Assembly (NCBI GenBank): GCA_002840275.1
Contig: PHAB01000004.1
Span: 1 to 64,000 of the forward strand
Length of the DNA stretch: 64,000 nt
DNA from: Firmicutes bacterium HGW-Firmicutes-14
Lineage (GTDB): Bacteria; Bacillota; Thermincolia; Thermincolales; UBA2595
Direction of reading: 5' to 3'
The stretch's first letter is position 1; every line of letters starts with the position of its first letter. This document shows positions 45,745-54,782 of this stretch, piece by piece. The notes below the pieces were generated by a model. That model was given only the letters and a program-made list of their open reading frames with translations. It was not told where the DNA came from and ran no database searches. The position numbers were made by a program, and so were the translations under genes.

Positions 45745-46683
45745 TTAGAACATTCGCCTTTTGGCCAGGATGATTACAGCCATGGTCGAACAAAACGTGG
45801 TCAGCAATATAATCAGTGCAAAAGCAAATGGCTGGCCCTGAAAAGGCAGGTTAACATTCATCCCAAAGAAACTTGCTATCATCGTGGGGATAGAAAGGAC
45901 GATAGTAACCGATGTCAGGAACTTCATCACAATGTTGAGGTTGTTGGAAATTACGGACGCAAAGGCATCCATCATACCACTCAGGATGTTGCTGTATATA
46001 TGGGCCATCTCAATAGCCTGTTTGTTTTCAATAATGGCTTCCTCCATAATATCCTCATCATCGGCATACATTTTCAGGAACTTTGACCTGAGCAGCTTCT
46101 GCATGACAACCTCGTTTGCCCTCAGGGATGTGGTAAAGTAAACTAAACTCTTCTCCAGGTTCAGGAGAGTAAAGAGTTCCTGGTTCTTCATGGATTTGTG
46201 CAGCTGTCTTTCGATCTGGTCGGTTTTCCTGTTAATCTGTTTCAGGTACCTGAGGTAATATACAGCTATCCTGTACAGGAGCTGAAGTATAAACCTGGTC
46301 TTCTTGAAGGTATAAAAACCCTTTATCCGGTTGTTGGCAAATTCGTTGGTAATCGGGTTATCCTTCAGACAAACCGTTACAAAATAGTCATCCTCTATGA
46401 CAAACATACCAAGGGGTATTGTGTCAAAAGGAGATGTGTCATCTTCTGTATTAAGGACGGGTATATCGACAATGACCAGGAGAATTCCGTTTTCCTTTTC
46501 AACCCGTGACTTTTCTTCTTCATCAAGGGGGTCCTTCAGGTAATCCGGTTCTATTCCCAACTGACCGGCAACGTTGCTGATTTCAGATTCCGTAGGGTTG
46601 ACAAGGTTTACCCAGCACCCTTTCTGGATTTTATCCACTTCAAAAAAATCTCCGTTTTGGTTGGAGTTATAAATTTTTATCAC
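45745..46683 (-). CDS. corA: CorA-type magnesium transporter
   Basis: A 312-residue CorA protein: cytoplasmic alpha/beta funnel domain, long stalk helix, and two C-terminal membrane helices with the selectivity loop FFGMNVNLPF. It transports Mg2+ (or Co2+) inward as a pentamer. GTG at 46683 has an AAAGGGGCG Shine-Dalgarno; the frame is open to a TTG 33 bases upstream without support. An M-box riboswitch, a 35-codon ORF and a second terminator precede it, so its transcription should depend on low magnesium. Confidence 0.92.
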   Translation of the reverse strand: MIKIYNSNQNGDFFEVDKIQKGCWVNLVNPTESEISNVAGQLGIEPDYLKDPLDEEEKSRVEKENGILLVIVDIPVLNTEDDTSPFDTIPLGMFVIEDDYFVTVCLKDNPITNEFANNRIKGFYTFKKTRFILQLLYRIAVYYLRYLKQINRKTDQIERQLHKSMKNQELFTLLNLEKSLVYFTTSLRANEVVMQKLLRSKFLKMYADDEDIMEEAIIENKQAIEMAHIYSNILSGMMDAFASVISNNLNIVMKFLTSVTIVLSIPTMIASFFGMNVNLPFQGQPFAFALIILLTTFCSTMAVIILAKRRMF

Positions 46684-46764
46684 CGGATTCGCCCCTTTCC
46701 ATTTATAATCTGTCAAAAAAAGAAGGTAATTATTATGAAAGCCTGCAATCGTCCCTTAAAGACA

Positions 46765-46806
46765 CAAAAATCCTCCCGATCTGCCATAATTCCGGCACAG
46801 GGAGGA
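46765..46806 (-). terminator. Terminator between the small ORF and corA
   Basis: Minus-strand arms TCCTCCC/GGGAGGA with an inner TGCCG/GGCA stem, followed by TTTTTG. It lies 38 bases after the 35-codon ORF and about 80 bases before corA. Confidence 0.75.
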
Positions 46807-46844
46807 CAATTCCGTCCAACAGGCATATATCCATACGGCAAAGG

Positions 46845-46952
46845 TTATACTGATCCCGGTAACCGGGAAAATGCCGGACCTCCCCTGCATAAACACGCAA
46901 AAAACGGTTTATTTATTGTTTCTGTAAGATAATTACCAGGCCAGCCGTCCAT
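46845..46952 (-). CDS. Candidate 35-residue small protein under M-box control
   Basis: ATG follows GAGGTG with a five-base gap, an excellent Shine-Dalgarno, directly after the M-box terminator. The product begins MDGWPGNYLTETINKPFFAC and ends in TAA; it is not strongly hydrophobic. A terminator follows it. I recognise no homologue. It could be a small protein made in low magnesium or a leader peptide that affects read-through into corA; chance cannot be excluded. Confidence 0.4.
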   Translation of the reverse strand: MDGWPGNYLTETINKPFFACLCRGGPAFSRLPGSV

Positions 46953-46965
46953 AAAATCACCTCAA

Positions 46966-47170
46966 GTAAAAACATCTTCCCAGAGGAAGATGTTAACTGA
47001 TGTGGCGTGATTTATGCAGGATACACCCATCTCCCTCGTACGAGCTTTGCCACATACACAGCTAGAGCCGGGGCTCAGCAACATTAGGTAAAACCTTAAT
47101 CCGGTAGTACCTGTTAACCTATTGGCGTCTCTCGATATTACCACAAGGACCTCGAAACGCTACTTCGGTT
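46966..47170 (-). promoter_or_regulatory. M-box (ykoK) magnesium riboswitch with terminator
   Basis: Minus strand shows the M-box landmarks: CGAGGTCCTTGTGG near the 5' end, AGAGACGCCAATAGGTTAACAGG (read in two parts), a variable hairpin, and CAAAGCTCGTACGAG near the 3' end, followed by a terminator AACATCTTCC/GGAAGATGTT with a T-run (46966-46994). Mg2+ binding would favour termination. It is upstream of corA, a fitting target. Bases 47215-47376 beyond the promoter are AT-rich with no gene. Confidence 0.85.
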
Positions 47171-47184
47171 TATTCCACTATCTA

Positions 47185-47214
47185 ATTCTACACCCTTCAA
47201 TATCATAAAGTCAA
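47185..47214 (-). promoter_or_regulatory. Sigma-A-type promoter of the M-box transcript
   Basis: TTGACT, 18-base spacer, TAGAAT on the minus strand, placing the start a few bases before the M-box helix. Confidence 0.6.
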
Positions 47215-47376
47215 GCAACTAGTACTGCGGATTAGATATAAATTGATTCAATTACGTGGATACGATATAATTTAATATTTGGCTCATTTAGGTCGTTTTT
47301 GACCATTTTCGGACAGTTTATTTGCTGGACCTTACTTCTTGCATTGATTTATTAAATCGTTTTTTTACCCCCCGTT

Positions 47377-47405
47377 TAAAAAAAACTCCCATTCCAATGG
47401 AAGTT
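47377..47405 (-). terminator. Terminator of the DUF488 pair
   Basis: Minus-strand arms CTTCCATT/AATGGGAG followed by TTTTTTT, directly after the stop of the downstream gene. Confidence 0.75.
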
Positions 47406-47412
47406 TCAAAAA

Positions 47413-48207
47413 TTATTTGGGTGGATAAAACAAACCTATAATAGAAAATGTCCCAAACCTGTGTAATTCAAAAAGTGTTCCCAAATAAAGGTATACCTCT
47501 TTCTTAGTGGTAAACTCTTCGAAGTATTTTTCCTTAATCTTTTGTAGTAAAGTATCCTTTGGATAATTCCAACTTCTATAAGCCTCTCCCAGTTCCCAGT
47601 CAAGAATTTGTAGTTTATGACCTTTACATTCTTTATCATCACAATAAAAATGATAGTAAAATTTATAAGGAATCTTCTCTAACCCCAGTTTGCTATATTC
47701 TTGGGTTTTTCTTATATCGAACAGGGACATTTGAATATTTGACAACGCACCTTTCTGCTCTTGTGACCATTCATCCTCAACTTGTTCCCAAAAGAAATCC
47801 ACAATTTTCTTAGGCTTTATAATACCTAATGAAGTATTGATTTCTGCCCTTGAAGATTCCAGTTTTTCTAAGGAATCAACCAATAATGGTAATACGATTT
47901 CCTTTCTCTTCTGCCACTTATCTTTAGTATCTAACACTTGCAATGGCTTTAACGAATCGTGGTCAACCTTATAAGATTCAGGTCTGTAATCGCTGGATTT
48001 TCTGATCCTTCCTTTAATCCATTGATATTTTTTAAATCTTAGGTGAAAAGGCAAATCTCTAAACTGTACTGGATAAAGTCTAATCCATTTTCCATCTTCT
48101 GTTATCCCTGCAGTACAAACGGCTTCCCCATACGTCTGGCTAGGTGTAGGATAAGCCTTAACTGTAATCAAAATGTTTTTTGTAATCCATCCACCAGTCA
48201 ACGTCAT
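47413..48207 (-). CDS. Uncharacterised protein paired with DUF488
   Basis: A 264-residue protein, no signal peptide or membrane helix. The N-terminal ~75 residues have the pattern ILITVKAYPTPSQTYGEAVC and GKWIRLYPVQFRDLPF, then a charged helical middle and a C-terminal part with a possible CDDKECKGH metal or nucleic-acid site (Cys-x4-Cys-x2-His). I know no assigned function. Its ATG overlaps the DUF488 stop by four bases, so the two are co-translated. The pair is AT-richer than its neighbours, a sign of recent transfer. Confidence 0.65.
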   Translation of the reverse strand: MTLTGGWITKNILITVKAYPTPSQTYGEAVCTAGITEDGKWIRLYPVQFRDLPFHLRFKKYQWIKGRIRKSSDYRPESYKVDHDSLKPLQVLDTKDKWQKRKEIVLPLLVDSLEKLESSRAEINTSLGIIKPKKIVDFFWEQVEDEWSQEQKGALSNIQMSLFDIRKTQEYSKLGLEKIPYKFYYHFYCDDKECKGHKLQILDWELGEAYRSWNYPKDTLLQKIKEKYFEEFTTKKEVYLYLGTLFELHRFGTFSIIGLFYPPK

Positions 48208-48641
48208 AAATGTATCACCTGAATTTCACTATTTTGCTTCTTTAGATACTTCGCAATAATACTTCTATGGCAAACATTTGCATCTCTTTCAAAGCATAAT
48301 AAACAAGCTGGTTGTTCAGATACTATTTTTTCTATATTTTCTACTGTTTCTGTTTGAGACTTCAAATAGGCTAAGTATTTTTCGTAGAACTTTATAAAGT
48401 TTTTAGTTGCTCTTAATTCGTCTCTGATAGTCTTCGGACTTCCAAGTTCCTTTATATGTAAATAATCTATACCACTAGTCTTCATCCAACTTTGAAGGTT
48501 AGACTTAGAGAAATCCTTTTTCCTACTTGCCGGAATTTCCCTCACATCAAGCAGCATCTTAATTCCATTCTTTTTTAGCTTCTTAATAAATTCTTCTGGA
48601 ACTATTCCTTCATACCCCACTGTAAATAATTTGACATTCAT
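48204..48641 (-). CDS. DUF488 domain protein
   Basis: A 145-residue DUF488 protein with FTVGYEG at the start, LLDVREIPASRKKDFSKSNL, and the C-terminal CLLCFERDANVCHRSIIAKYL motif containing the family's conserved C-x-CHR. The family is uncharacterised; conserved Cys/His/Arg residues suggest an enzyme, possibly acting on nucleic acid. ATG at 48641 follows AAAGGAGG. First gene of a two-gene unit with its own terminator. Confidence 0.85.
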   Translation of the reverse strand: MNVKLFTVGYEGIVPEEFIKKLKKNGIKMLLDVREIPASRKKDFSKSNLQSWMKTSGIDYLHIKELGSPKTIRDELRATKNFIKFYEKYLAYLKSQTETVENIEKIVSEQPACLLCFERDANVCHRSIIAKYLKKQNSEIQVIHL

Positions 48642-48776
48642 AAATAAACCTCCTTTATCTCCAAAAAACAACCTTTCAACTTTTTTCTACCTTTTAAAGT
48701 TATGCAATATTTTTCCTATTTCTTTTCAGGGATGCCTGAACCTTTCTAACCATTGGATGTCAATCAATTATCCCCA

Positions 48777-49394
48777 TCAAACCGTCTCCGGTTCCCCGAA
48801 CAGTTGGTGATACCGGTCCCTGACCCTTTTGATATCTTCCCATACCGGCCGCTTCTTTGTCTCGTCCCGCAGCAGGGCAGCAGGATGATAGGTCGGCATG
48901 AACTCTATTCCGGATTTTTCAATCCATTGGCCTCTCATCCGGGTTATCCTGGCATCAGGGTCAATCATGTTCTGCAGGGCAACCGAGCCAAGCAGTACTA
49001 TGATTGCAGGGTTTATAAGCTCTATCTGCCTGACCAGCCATGGCCTGCAAGCCCATGCTTCCTCCCTGGCCGGGACCCTGTTGCCGGGCGGCCGGCATTT
49101 CACAATATTAGCTATGTAAACATGATTCAGATTAAAACCTGCCGCTGCCATAATCCTGTCCAGGAGTTGTCCTGCGGCACCCACAAAAGGCAGTCCCTGC
49201 CGGTCCTCCTCAGCCCCCGGCCCTTCACCGATGAACATCAGCCCGGCCCTGGGACTGCCTTTGCCAAAAACCACACCTGAGCAGCCATTCCTCAACCCGC
49301 ACTTCCGGCATCCGGCGGCCATGACAGACAGGTCTTCTAATGACAGGCACTTATCAATTTCATTTTGGGGAAACAGGGTTTTATCACCAAACAT
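48777..49394 (-). CDS. Type-4 uracil-DNA glycosylase
   Basis: A 205-residue Fe-S uracil-DNA glycosylase: [10 protein letters not shown] near the N-terminus, motif [46 protein letters not shown] with two further cluster Cys, and motif [11 protein letters not shown]. It removes uracil from DNA. ATG at 49394 follows GGAG and starts near the family norm. The following DUF488 pair is separated by an AT-rich gap. Confidence 0.93.
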   Translation of the reverse strand: MFGDKTLFPQNEIDKCLSLEDLSVMAAGCRKCGLRNGCSGVVFGKGSPRAGLMFIGEGPGAEEDRQGLPFVGAAGQLLDRIMAAAGFNLNHVYIANIVKCRPPGNRVPAREEAWACRPWLVRQIELINPAIIVLLGSVALQNMIDPDARITRMRGQWIEKSGIEFMPTYHPAALLRDETKKRPVWEDIKRVRDRYHQLFGEPETV

Positions 49395-49411
49395 CCAACC
49401 ACTCCATAGGT

Positions 49412-49594
49412 TTATTGGCAACTGCCACAGCATCGGGGACATACCTCGATGAACTCCGGCTGCCAGCATTCGTAACAGTATTTCAGCCCACACTTGATAC
49501 ACCTGTTGTATAACGGGGAATTTCCGTTTCCGTTGTTTGCGCCCTCCAGTTTTTTACCGCATTTGGCACACATATGGGTCTTAAAACCAGTCAT
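49412..49594 (-). CDS. Small zinc-ribbon protein
   Basis: A 60-residue protein with three CxxC pairs ([26 protein letters not shown]), probably binding two zinc ions. ATG at 49594 has GGAGGTG upstream. It lies 17 bases before the uracil-DNA glycosylase and may be co-transcribed. Function unknown. Confidence 0.7.
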   Translation of the reverse strand: MTGFKTHMCAKCGKKLEGANNGNGNSPLYNRCIKCGLKYCYECWQPEFIEVCPRCCGSCQ

Positions 49595-49668
49595 CCCCTG
49601 CACCTCCAGACCTTAAGTTTTTCCGGGCATTAAACATATTCTATATACTATAGATGTTTCCTCTTACC

Positions 49669-49700
49669 AAAAAAAATAAAGAAAGACCCGCAGGTCTTCC
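49669..49700 (-). terminator. Terminator of the small zinc-finger gene at 49713
   Basis: Minus-strand AAGACC/GGTCTT hairpin followed by TTCTTTATTTTTTTT, 12 bases past the stop. Confidence 0.75.
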
Positions 49701-49712
49701 AGTGGACAGAAA

Positions 49713-49901
49713 TCAACTTATCTGCTGAAGTCTTCCGTTGGCCAAAACCCTGTATACAGCAGCCAGCTTTTCGTTCCGCAGGATAAATTCTAAATAACAG
49801 TTCATACAAAAGCAAGTTTCCATTTTGTTGTCATTTCTGTGAATGGTATGAAGCACTCCAACCCACCTGTCACTCTCACATCTCGGACATTTCACTGACA
49901 T
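49713..49901 (-). CDS. Small zinc-finger protein
   Basis: A 62-residue protein with CPRCESDRWVGVLHTIHR and CFCMNCYLEFILR, giving two CxxC pairs for a single zinc site. The start at 49901 follows GGTGAGG. It stands alone with its own terminator. Related small proteins occur in clostridia; no function is known. Confidence 0.65.
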   Translation of the reverse strand: MSVKCPRCESDRWVGVLHTIHRNDNKMETCFCMNCYLEFILRNEKLAAVYRVLANGRLQQIS

Positions 49902-50052
49902 CGTCACCTCACCAGGTCATTTTAGCGGGGTGTTTATATGGCATAATCTTTATGTTTCTATAATATCCCCGGTTAACATTATATAGATTAAATGTGAAGA
50001 AACTGTGACAGAAAGGTTAAAAATCTATAACAATTCACTGTGGTTCAGAAAC

Positions 50053-51288
50053 TCACCTTCTGATCCCCCTGAATTTATCAATCAGTTTTGAAATAAGGCT
50101 CTGCTTATTAAATTCAGTATATATGGCCTCCTCCCCCTCAGGTACGGCTATAATGCCGAGAGGTTGATATGGCCTTAATTTTACAATGGCCCTGTGCCAT
50201 TTCTTTTTAGTATATGGTATGTATTCGATTTCCAGGAAAACCGGCCCAACCCCTATAAAACCCTCGATATCCCTTTTACTGTTGACCGGTATCCCATTTA
50301 CAGCGTAAACCACATCCCCTGAACGAAGACCCGCGGCTTCCGCTGCCGTGTTGGGGACCGCCTCCAAAACCCGCACACCCCGCAGAGGCGGGACAAATAT
50401 CGGTTTGCCTTTAAATTCGGTATTCTGTCCAACAAGAATAACTATCTCGTGACCCAGGGGAGTAAAAATGGCAGCTATCCATTCAATTATCCGGTACCTG
50501 GATGCCAGCAGGGACAGAAGCAGCAGAACCAGGCTGAAAACACTCAGGTTACGGGCCGATATTTTGCTCTTTTCCCCGGGAGTATGGGCCAGGGCCAGGT
50601 CTCCATACCCCAGGCCGGCCACAAAAGGTATGATTACCCCAATCATGGAAAGGGCCGGTCCCTGTTCGAACCTGATCACAGGCCACCATTCGGGCATAGG
50701 GGGCAGTAAAGTAAATCCGGACACCTCCGGTAGAAATGCCACGGCTACTATAGGCAGGGGCCAGAATTTCTGCAGGGTAAACCCTCCCACCATCCGGCCG
50801 GAAGGCTTTTTCATGAACATGGGGGTCGCCCCCACATGGCCGCTGAAATAAATGAGCAGGCTCTCAACCAGGTGGAGGATGGCTATAAGCCCCATGAGCT
50901 GGGGCACATTGACATCAGGGATTCCCAGGATTAAGCTGCTGAGAGCCACTATCCCCCCCGCATAGGAAAAACAAAGGAACCTGGGATTTATAAGCATAAG
51001 AAACAGGGCAAGGGGCCAAATGTAGTTTATTCCCAGGCCCATTAGGTTTATCCCCGTAAAGACCAGGAGAATGCTGCCGAAAATCCCGCCAACAATTCCG
51101 TACAGGGTAGCTGTCAGGGTATCCCGAACAACCGAGTTTCCCCTTATCCCAAAAAGACTTTCCCTGGTCTTGGCAATCCTCCGGTACTGTAATGCCACGA
51201 GGGCCAAGACTACCCAGAAGAGGGGATTTTCGAAGACCCCCCAGAATTCACCGGTTATTAACCTGGCCGTTCCTATTAATTCAAGCAT
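50053..51288 (-). CDS. MinJ-like PDZ-domain membrane protein
   Basis: A 411-residue protein with about eight membrane helices to ~residue 275 and a C-terminal PDZ domain (VRVLEAVPNTAAEAAGLRSGDVVYAVNGIPV), the layout of Bacillus MinJ, which bridges DivIVA and MinD at the division site. The neighbourhood ftsE-ftsX-ctpB also matches Bacillus. ATG at 51288 follows AAGGAG; an ATG ten codons earlier lacks a Shine-Dalgarno. The division role is inferred from architecture and position. Confidence 0.8.
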   Translation of the reverse strand: MLELIGTARLITGEFWGVFENPLFWVVLALVALQYRRIAKTRESLFGIRGNSVVRDTLTATLYGIVGGIFGSILLVFTGINLMGLGINYIWPLALFLMLINPRFLCFSYAGGIVALSSLILGIPDVNVPQLMGLIAILHLVESLLIYFSGHVGATPMFMKKPSGRMVGGFTLQKFWPLPIVAVAFLPEVSGFTLLPPMPEWWPVIRFEQGPALSMIGVIIPFVAGLGYGDLALAHTPGEKSKISARNLSVFSLVLLLLSLLASRYRIIEWIAAIFTPLGHEIVILVGQNTEFKGKPIFVPPLRGVRVLEAVPNTAAEAAGLRSGDVVYAVNGIPVNSKRDIEGFIGVGPVFLEIEYIPYTKKKWHRAIVKLRPYQPLGIIAVPEGEEAIYTEFNKQSLISKLIDKFRGIRR

Positions 51289-51311
51289 TATGGTACTCCT
51301 TAATATATTCA

Positions 51312-51335
51312 GAGCCACGAGACTTGTTCGTGGCT
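51312..51335. other. Inverted repeat between ctpB and the MinJ-like gene
   Basis: Arms AGCCACGA/TCGTGGCT with a short loop, no T-run; a possible weak terminator or processing hairpin. Confidence 0.5.
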
Positions 51336-51344
51336 CCTCAGGGC

Positions 51345-52508
51345 TTAACTTGCCTTTTCCTTTATGATTTCAATGGCCTTTTCCAACTGGACATCTTTTT
51401 CCCCTTCTTCAGGCTGTTCCACTTTGATATCAGGTTCAATTCCTTTCTTATTGATATCCTTTCGCTGTGGGGTAAGGTATTTTCCGGTAGTCAGTTTCAG
51501 GCCTGCATTGTTCTGCAGTTCATAGAGGGACTGAACCACACCCTTGCCGAAGGTTTTTGTCCCTATCAGTGTGCCGGATTCTGTATCCTTGATAGCTCCT
51601 GCCACTATCTCGGAAGCGCTGGCGCTGTTCCCGTCAACCAGGACTACCAGGGGAAGATTGATGTACTGGTTGTCAGCTTCATATACCTCTTCATTTTCTG
51701 ACCGGTAGGTTATAAATACAATGGGACCCCCCGGGATAAAAAGGTCAGCTACGCGAACAGCCGATTCCAACTCTCCTCCCGGATTTCCTCTAAGGTCAAG
51801 AATAATACCGTCTAAACCAGATTTATTACTATAGGTCACCCCCAGGTCTGAAAGGACCTTCTGAAGTTCTGAAGCAGTGTTTGATGTAAACTGCATTATC
51901 GCAATATAGGCAACTCTGGTATCCGGAATAATTTCTCCTTCAACGGTAGGCACCTTTATGATTTCCCGGACAATAGTGAAATCGTGCATTTTCTTGTCCG
52001 ATTGGCGGTATATTGTCAGGGATACCTCTGAACCAACCGGGCCGCGCATCAGGTTAACAGCCGTATCCATGTCCATTTCTTTGGTGTCTTTTCCATCTAT
52101 CTTGAAGATAACGTCTCCTGCCTTGAGTCCCTCTTCATAGGCCGGGGTTCCCTTGATTGGTTTGACAACTGTCAGGTGTTCCTCGTTCTGTCCCACCAGG
52201 ATGCCTATCCCCCCAAAACTGCCCTGGACCTGTTCCCTGAGTTCTTTGTACATTTTAGGAGGCATATAGACAGAATAAGGGTCACCAAGGGCGTCAACAA
52301 CCCCTTTTATCGCCCCGTTAACCATTTCAGGGGCAGCGGCAGGCTCGAGATAATGTCTGTCTATTAAAGAAACAACCCGGGCCAAAGTGCCCAGGTTATC
52401 ATAATCGGCTATCAGGGCACCGGTTACCAACCCTCCGGAGAGGACTGTTAAAATAAGTAATACAGCTAAAACTCCGATCAGTACCCTGCGTCTTTCAGTC
52501 AAAAACAT
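51345..52508 (-). CDS. ctpB: C-terminal processing peptidase, S41 family (CtpB-like)
   Basis: About 387 residues: N-terminal membrane anchor, PDZ domain (GSFGGIGILVGQ through GDVIFKIDGKD), S41 serine protease domain with LRGNPGGELESAVRVADLFIPGG and the catalytic NSASASEIVAGAIKD (Ser) and IGTKTFGKGVVQ (Lys). Bacillus CtpB cleaves a sporulation signalling protein; others process cell-wall enzymes. The start at 52508 has GGGTGGGTG just upstream; an ATG at 52541 lacks a Shine-Dalgarno. It lies between the M23 peptidase and the MinJ-like gene. Confidence 0.9.
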   Translation of the reverse strand: MFLTERRRVLIGVLAVLLILTVLSGGLVTGALIADYDNLGTLARVVSLIDRHYLEPAAAPEMVNGAIKGVVDALGDPYSVYMPPKMYKELREQVQGSFGGIGILVGQNEEHLTVVKPIKGTPAYEEGLKAGDVIFKIDGKDTKEMDMDTAVNLMRGPVGSEVSLTIYRQSDKKMHDFTIVREIIKVPTVEGEIIPDTRVAYIAIMQFTSNTASELQKVLSDLGVTYSNKSGLDGIILDLRGNPGGELESAVRVADLFIPGGPIVFITYRSENEEVYEADNQYINLPLVVLVDGNSASASEIVAGAIKDTESGTLIGTKTFGKGVVQSLYELQNNAGLKLTTGKYLTPQRKDINKKGIEPDIKVEQPEEGEKDVQLEKAIEIIKEKAS

Positions 52509-52620
52509 CACCCACCCGCGAACAGCATTTAGTACACTCATAAATATATGTATAATACTACAATAATATTAACGAAAAAACAACTTGTCCGGGAAATTTT
52601 ATGCCGGGGTAAGTATTTAT

Positions 52621-52644
52621 CAGATGGAGCACAAACTCCATCTG
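52621..52644. other. Perfect 9-base inverted repeat after the M23 gene
   Basis: CAGATGGAG/CTCCATCTG around six bases, 15 bases past the M23 stop; no T-run. Confidence 0.55.
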
Positions 52645-52658
52645 AACTGATTTTCTCT

Positions 52659-53804
52659 TTATAAATATCCCATGGGGTCAATGGGAGACCCGTCCTTTCT
52701 CACCGAGAAATCAAGGTGAGGTCCGGTGCTCATCCCTGTACTCCCCACTTTGGCTATGGTATCTCCCTTGGTCACGTCCTGTCCCTCTGAAACAAGCTGG
52801 GAAGAAAGGTGGCTGTATGTGGTGGTCAGGCCGGCGCCATGGTCCACAACTACCACTTTACCATAGCCGTTCATCCATCCGACAAAAATAACCGTTCCTG
52901 AATCTGCGGCCACTACCTTGGTTCCTGAGGGAGCAGGAATATCGATTCCGTAATGCATTTTCCGCTCTTTAAGGATCGGATGTGTCCTCCACCCATAAGG
53001 AGAACTTATCCGGGTATGTCCCGGTACCGGCCAGGTGAACTGCCCTGTTCCCTTGGCACTGGAATTGGAAGTCTTCCTCCTGATCAATTCATCCAGGGCT
53101 TTGGTTTCTTCTTCAAGTTCCTCATATGCTGCTTCATAATATTCCTGCCGGGTTCTGATTTCCTCAAGCTTCTTTTCCCGGTCGACTTGTATCCTTCTGA
53201 GGTTATCCTGATACCTGGCTTTCCGGATGGCCAGGTCCTTGATTTCTGACAACTTAAGCTCCAGGTCAGCCTTCTGATTGGAAATTTGCCGGCGTTCAGC
53301 CTCAATTGTTTCGACCAGCTCAGTATCCTGTTTTACAATACGGCTTAAAAATTCAAACCTGGTAACAAAATCCGAAAAACTGCTGGCACTGAGCAGTACC
53401 TCAAGGTAAGAAACCTTCCCGTTCATATATATGTCTTTGACCCGCACATTGAGGACTGCCGTGCGTTCAGTTAATCTTTTCTCTGCATCCTTCAGGTCAC
53501 GGCGGACAGTTTCGACCTGCCTGTTGACCTCGACAACCCGGGCGCTTAAATTTCTCAGTTCACCTTCAACATTATCAATGTTCTTGTCCAGTTGGGCCAG
53601 CTCGCCCAACACGTTTTTGGCCTGCGTTTTCTGACTCTTAATCGCTTTCTGTGTCCTTTGCAGTTCTTCTTGTTTCTGTTTCTTCTCATTGATAAGGTTG
53701 TCCAGTTCACTCGCATAGGACGGCAGAAGTGAACCGAAGAGGAACACAGCGATAACAATAATGGCAGCCAGGAACCTTTCTTTCTTAAACCTAGATTTTA
53801 CCAC
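52659..53804 (-). CDS. EnvC-like M23 murein hydrolase activator/peptidase
   Basis: A 381-residue exported protein: signal peptide ~1-31, two long coiled-coil helices (~32-245), and a C-terminal M23 LytM domain with [20 protein letters not shown] and [11 protein letters not shown]; the zinc His/Asp of an active enzyme appear present (HxxxD, HxDF). Such proteins act with FtsEX to control peptidoglycan cutting at the septum. GTG start follows GGAGG. It directly follows ftsX, supporting that partnership. Confidence 0.9.
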   Translation of the reverse strand: MVKSRFKKERFLAAIIVIAVFLFGSLLPSYASELDNLINEKKQKQEELQRTQKAIKSQKTQAKNVLGELAQLDKNIDNVEGELRNLSARVVEVNRQVETVRRDLKDAEKRLTERTAVLNVRVKDIYMNGKVSYLEVLLSASSFSDFVTRFEFLSRIVKQDTELVETIEAERRQISNQKADLELKLSEIKDLAIRKARYQDNLRRIQVDREKKLEEIRTRQEYYEAAYEELEEETKALDELIRRKTSNSSAKGTGQFTWPVPGHTRISSPYGWRTHPILKERKMHYGIDIPAPSGTKVVAADSGTVIFVGWMNGYGKVVVVDHGAGLTTTYSHLSSQLVSEGQDVTKGDTIAKVGSTGMSTGPHLDFSVRKDGSPIDPMGYL

Positions 53805-53888
53805 GCATTATGTCCTCCTTTCCCGCCTGAAACACCTTATGTTGTAACATTTTATATATCGAAAAATATCGAAATTTCTTTAGAACTG

Positions 53889-54782
53889 TTATACCTTAAG
53901 AAATCTCCTTATGGAAATACTGCTTCCCAAAGCCCCTATAAAAGTACCCACCCCCAGCATAGCCGCACCCAGAGCCATCAGGAAATGCGGATCGGTCTGC
54001 AGGCCAAACAGGCCCAAATTAAGGTTTTCCCGGACATAATCAGTAGCCGTCACATAGGATAAATCTACAATCACCACAGCGATTATGGCACCCGTGAAAC
54101 CCAGGACTATCCCTTCCATCAGGAACGGCCACCTGATAAACCAGTCAGTGGCCCCAAGAATTTTCATAATCTGAATTTCCTTTCTCCGGGCAAAGACAGT
54201 CAGCCTGATGGTAGTGGCAATCAGGAAAACCGCTGCCAGCCCAAGGAGGACAATAACCACGATCCCTACCAGGCGGACCCATTTTGTGATGGCAAACAAC
54301 TTATCCACAACGTTTTTGCCATAATCTACTTTTTCCATCTGTTTCATCTTTTCTAAGGCACCGGCAACTTTCTCCACATCTTCCGGCGCAATAGCGCTTA
54401 TTTTAAAAAGATGGGGAAGGGGATTCTGACCGCCCAGGGCATCAACCATATTTTTCTGGTCTCCCAGTTCGCGGCGGAACTCCTGAAGCGCCTGGTCCTT
54501 GTTGATAAACTGGAGTTTCGCAATCCCCGGAATCTTATTGATTTCTTTCTTCAGGGCCAGGGCTTCTTCTTCATTTACCTCTGTTTTCATATAGGCGATT
54601 ATTTCAACATTTGACTCAAGCCTTGTAGCCAGGTAAGTGGCATTCATCACCGTGATAAGGGATACCCCGACAATTATCAGGGAAACCGCTACCGTTCCTA
54701 CGGAAGCCAGTACCATCCAGCTGTTCCGGTTGAGGGATTTCAGCGCTTCACGGACAAAATATCCGATGGTCCTAATCCTCAT
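53889..54782 (-). CDS. ftsX: Cell-division ABC permease FtsX
   Basis: A 297-residue protein with four membrane helices, the large extracellular loop between TM1 and TM2 (VNEEEALALKKEINKIPGI) and family segments GYFVREALKSLNRNSWM and RRKEIQIMKILGATDWFIRWPFL. With FtsE it drives a murein hydrolase at the septum. ATG at 54782 follows AAAGAGGTG and overlaps the ftsE end by 11 bases. Confidence 0.94.
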   Translation of the reverse strand: MRIRTIGYFVREALKSLNRNSWMVLASVGTVAVSLIIVGVSLITVMNATYLATRLESNVEIIAYMKTEVNEEEALALKKEINKIPGIAKLQFINKDQALQEFRRELGDQKNMVDALGGQNPLPHLFKISAIAPEDVEKVAGALEKMKQMEKVDYGKNVVDKLFAITKWVRLVGIVVIVLLGLAAVFLIATTIRLTVFARRKEIQIMKILGATDWFIRWPFLMEGIVLGFTGAIIAVVIVDLSYVTATDYVRENLNLGLFGLQTDPHFLMALGAAMLGVGTFIGALGSSISIRRFLKV

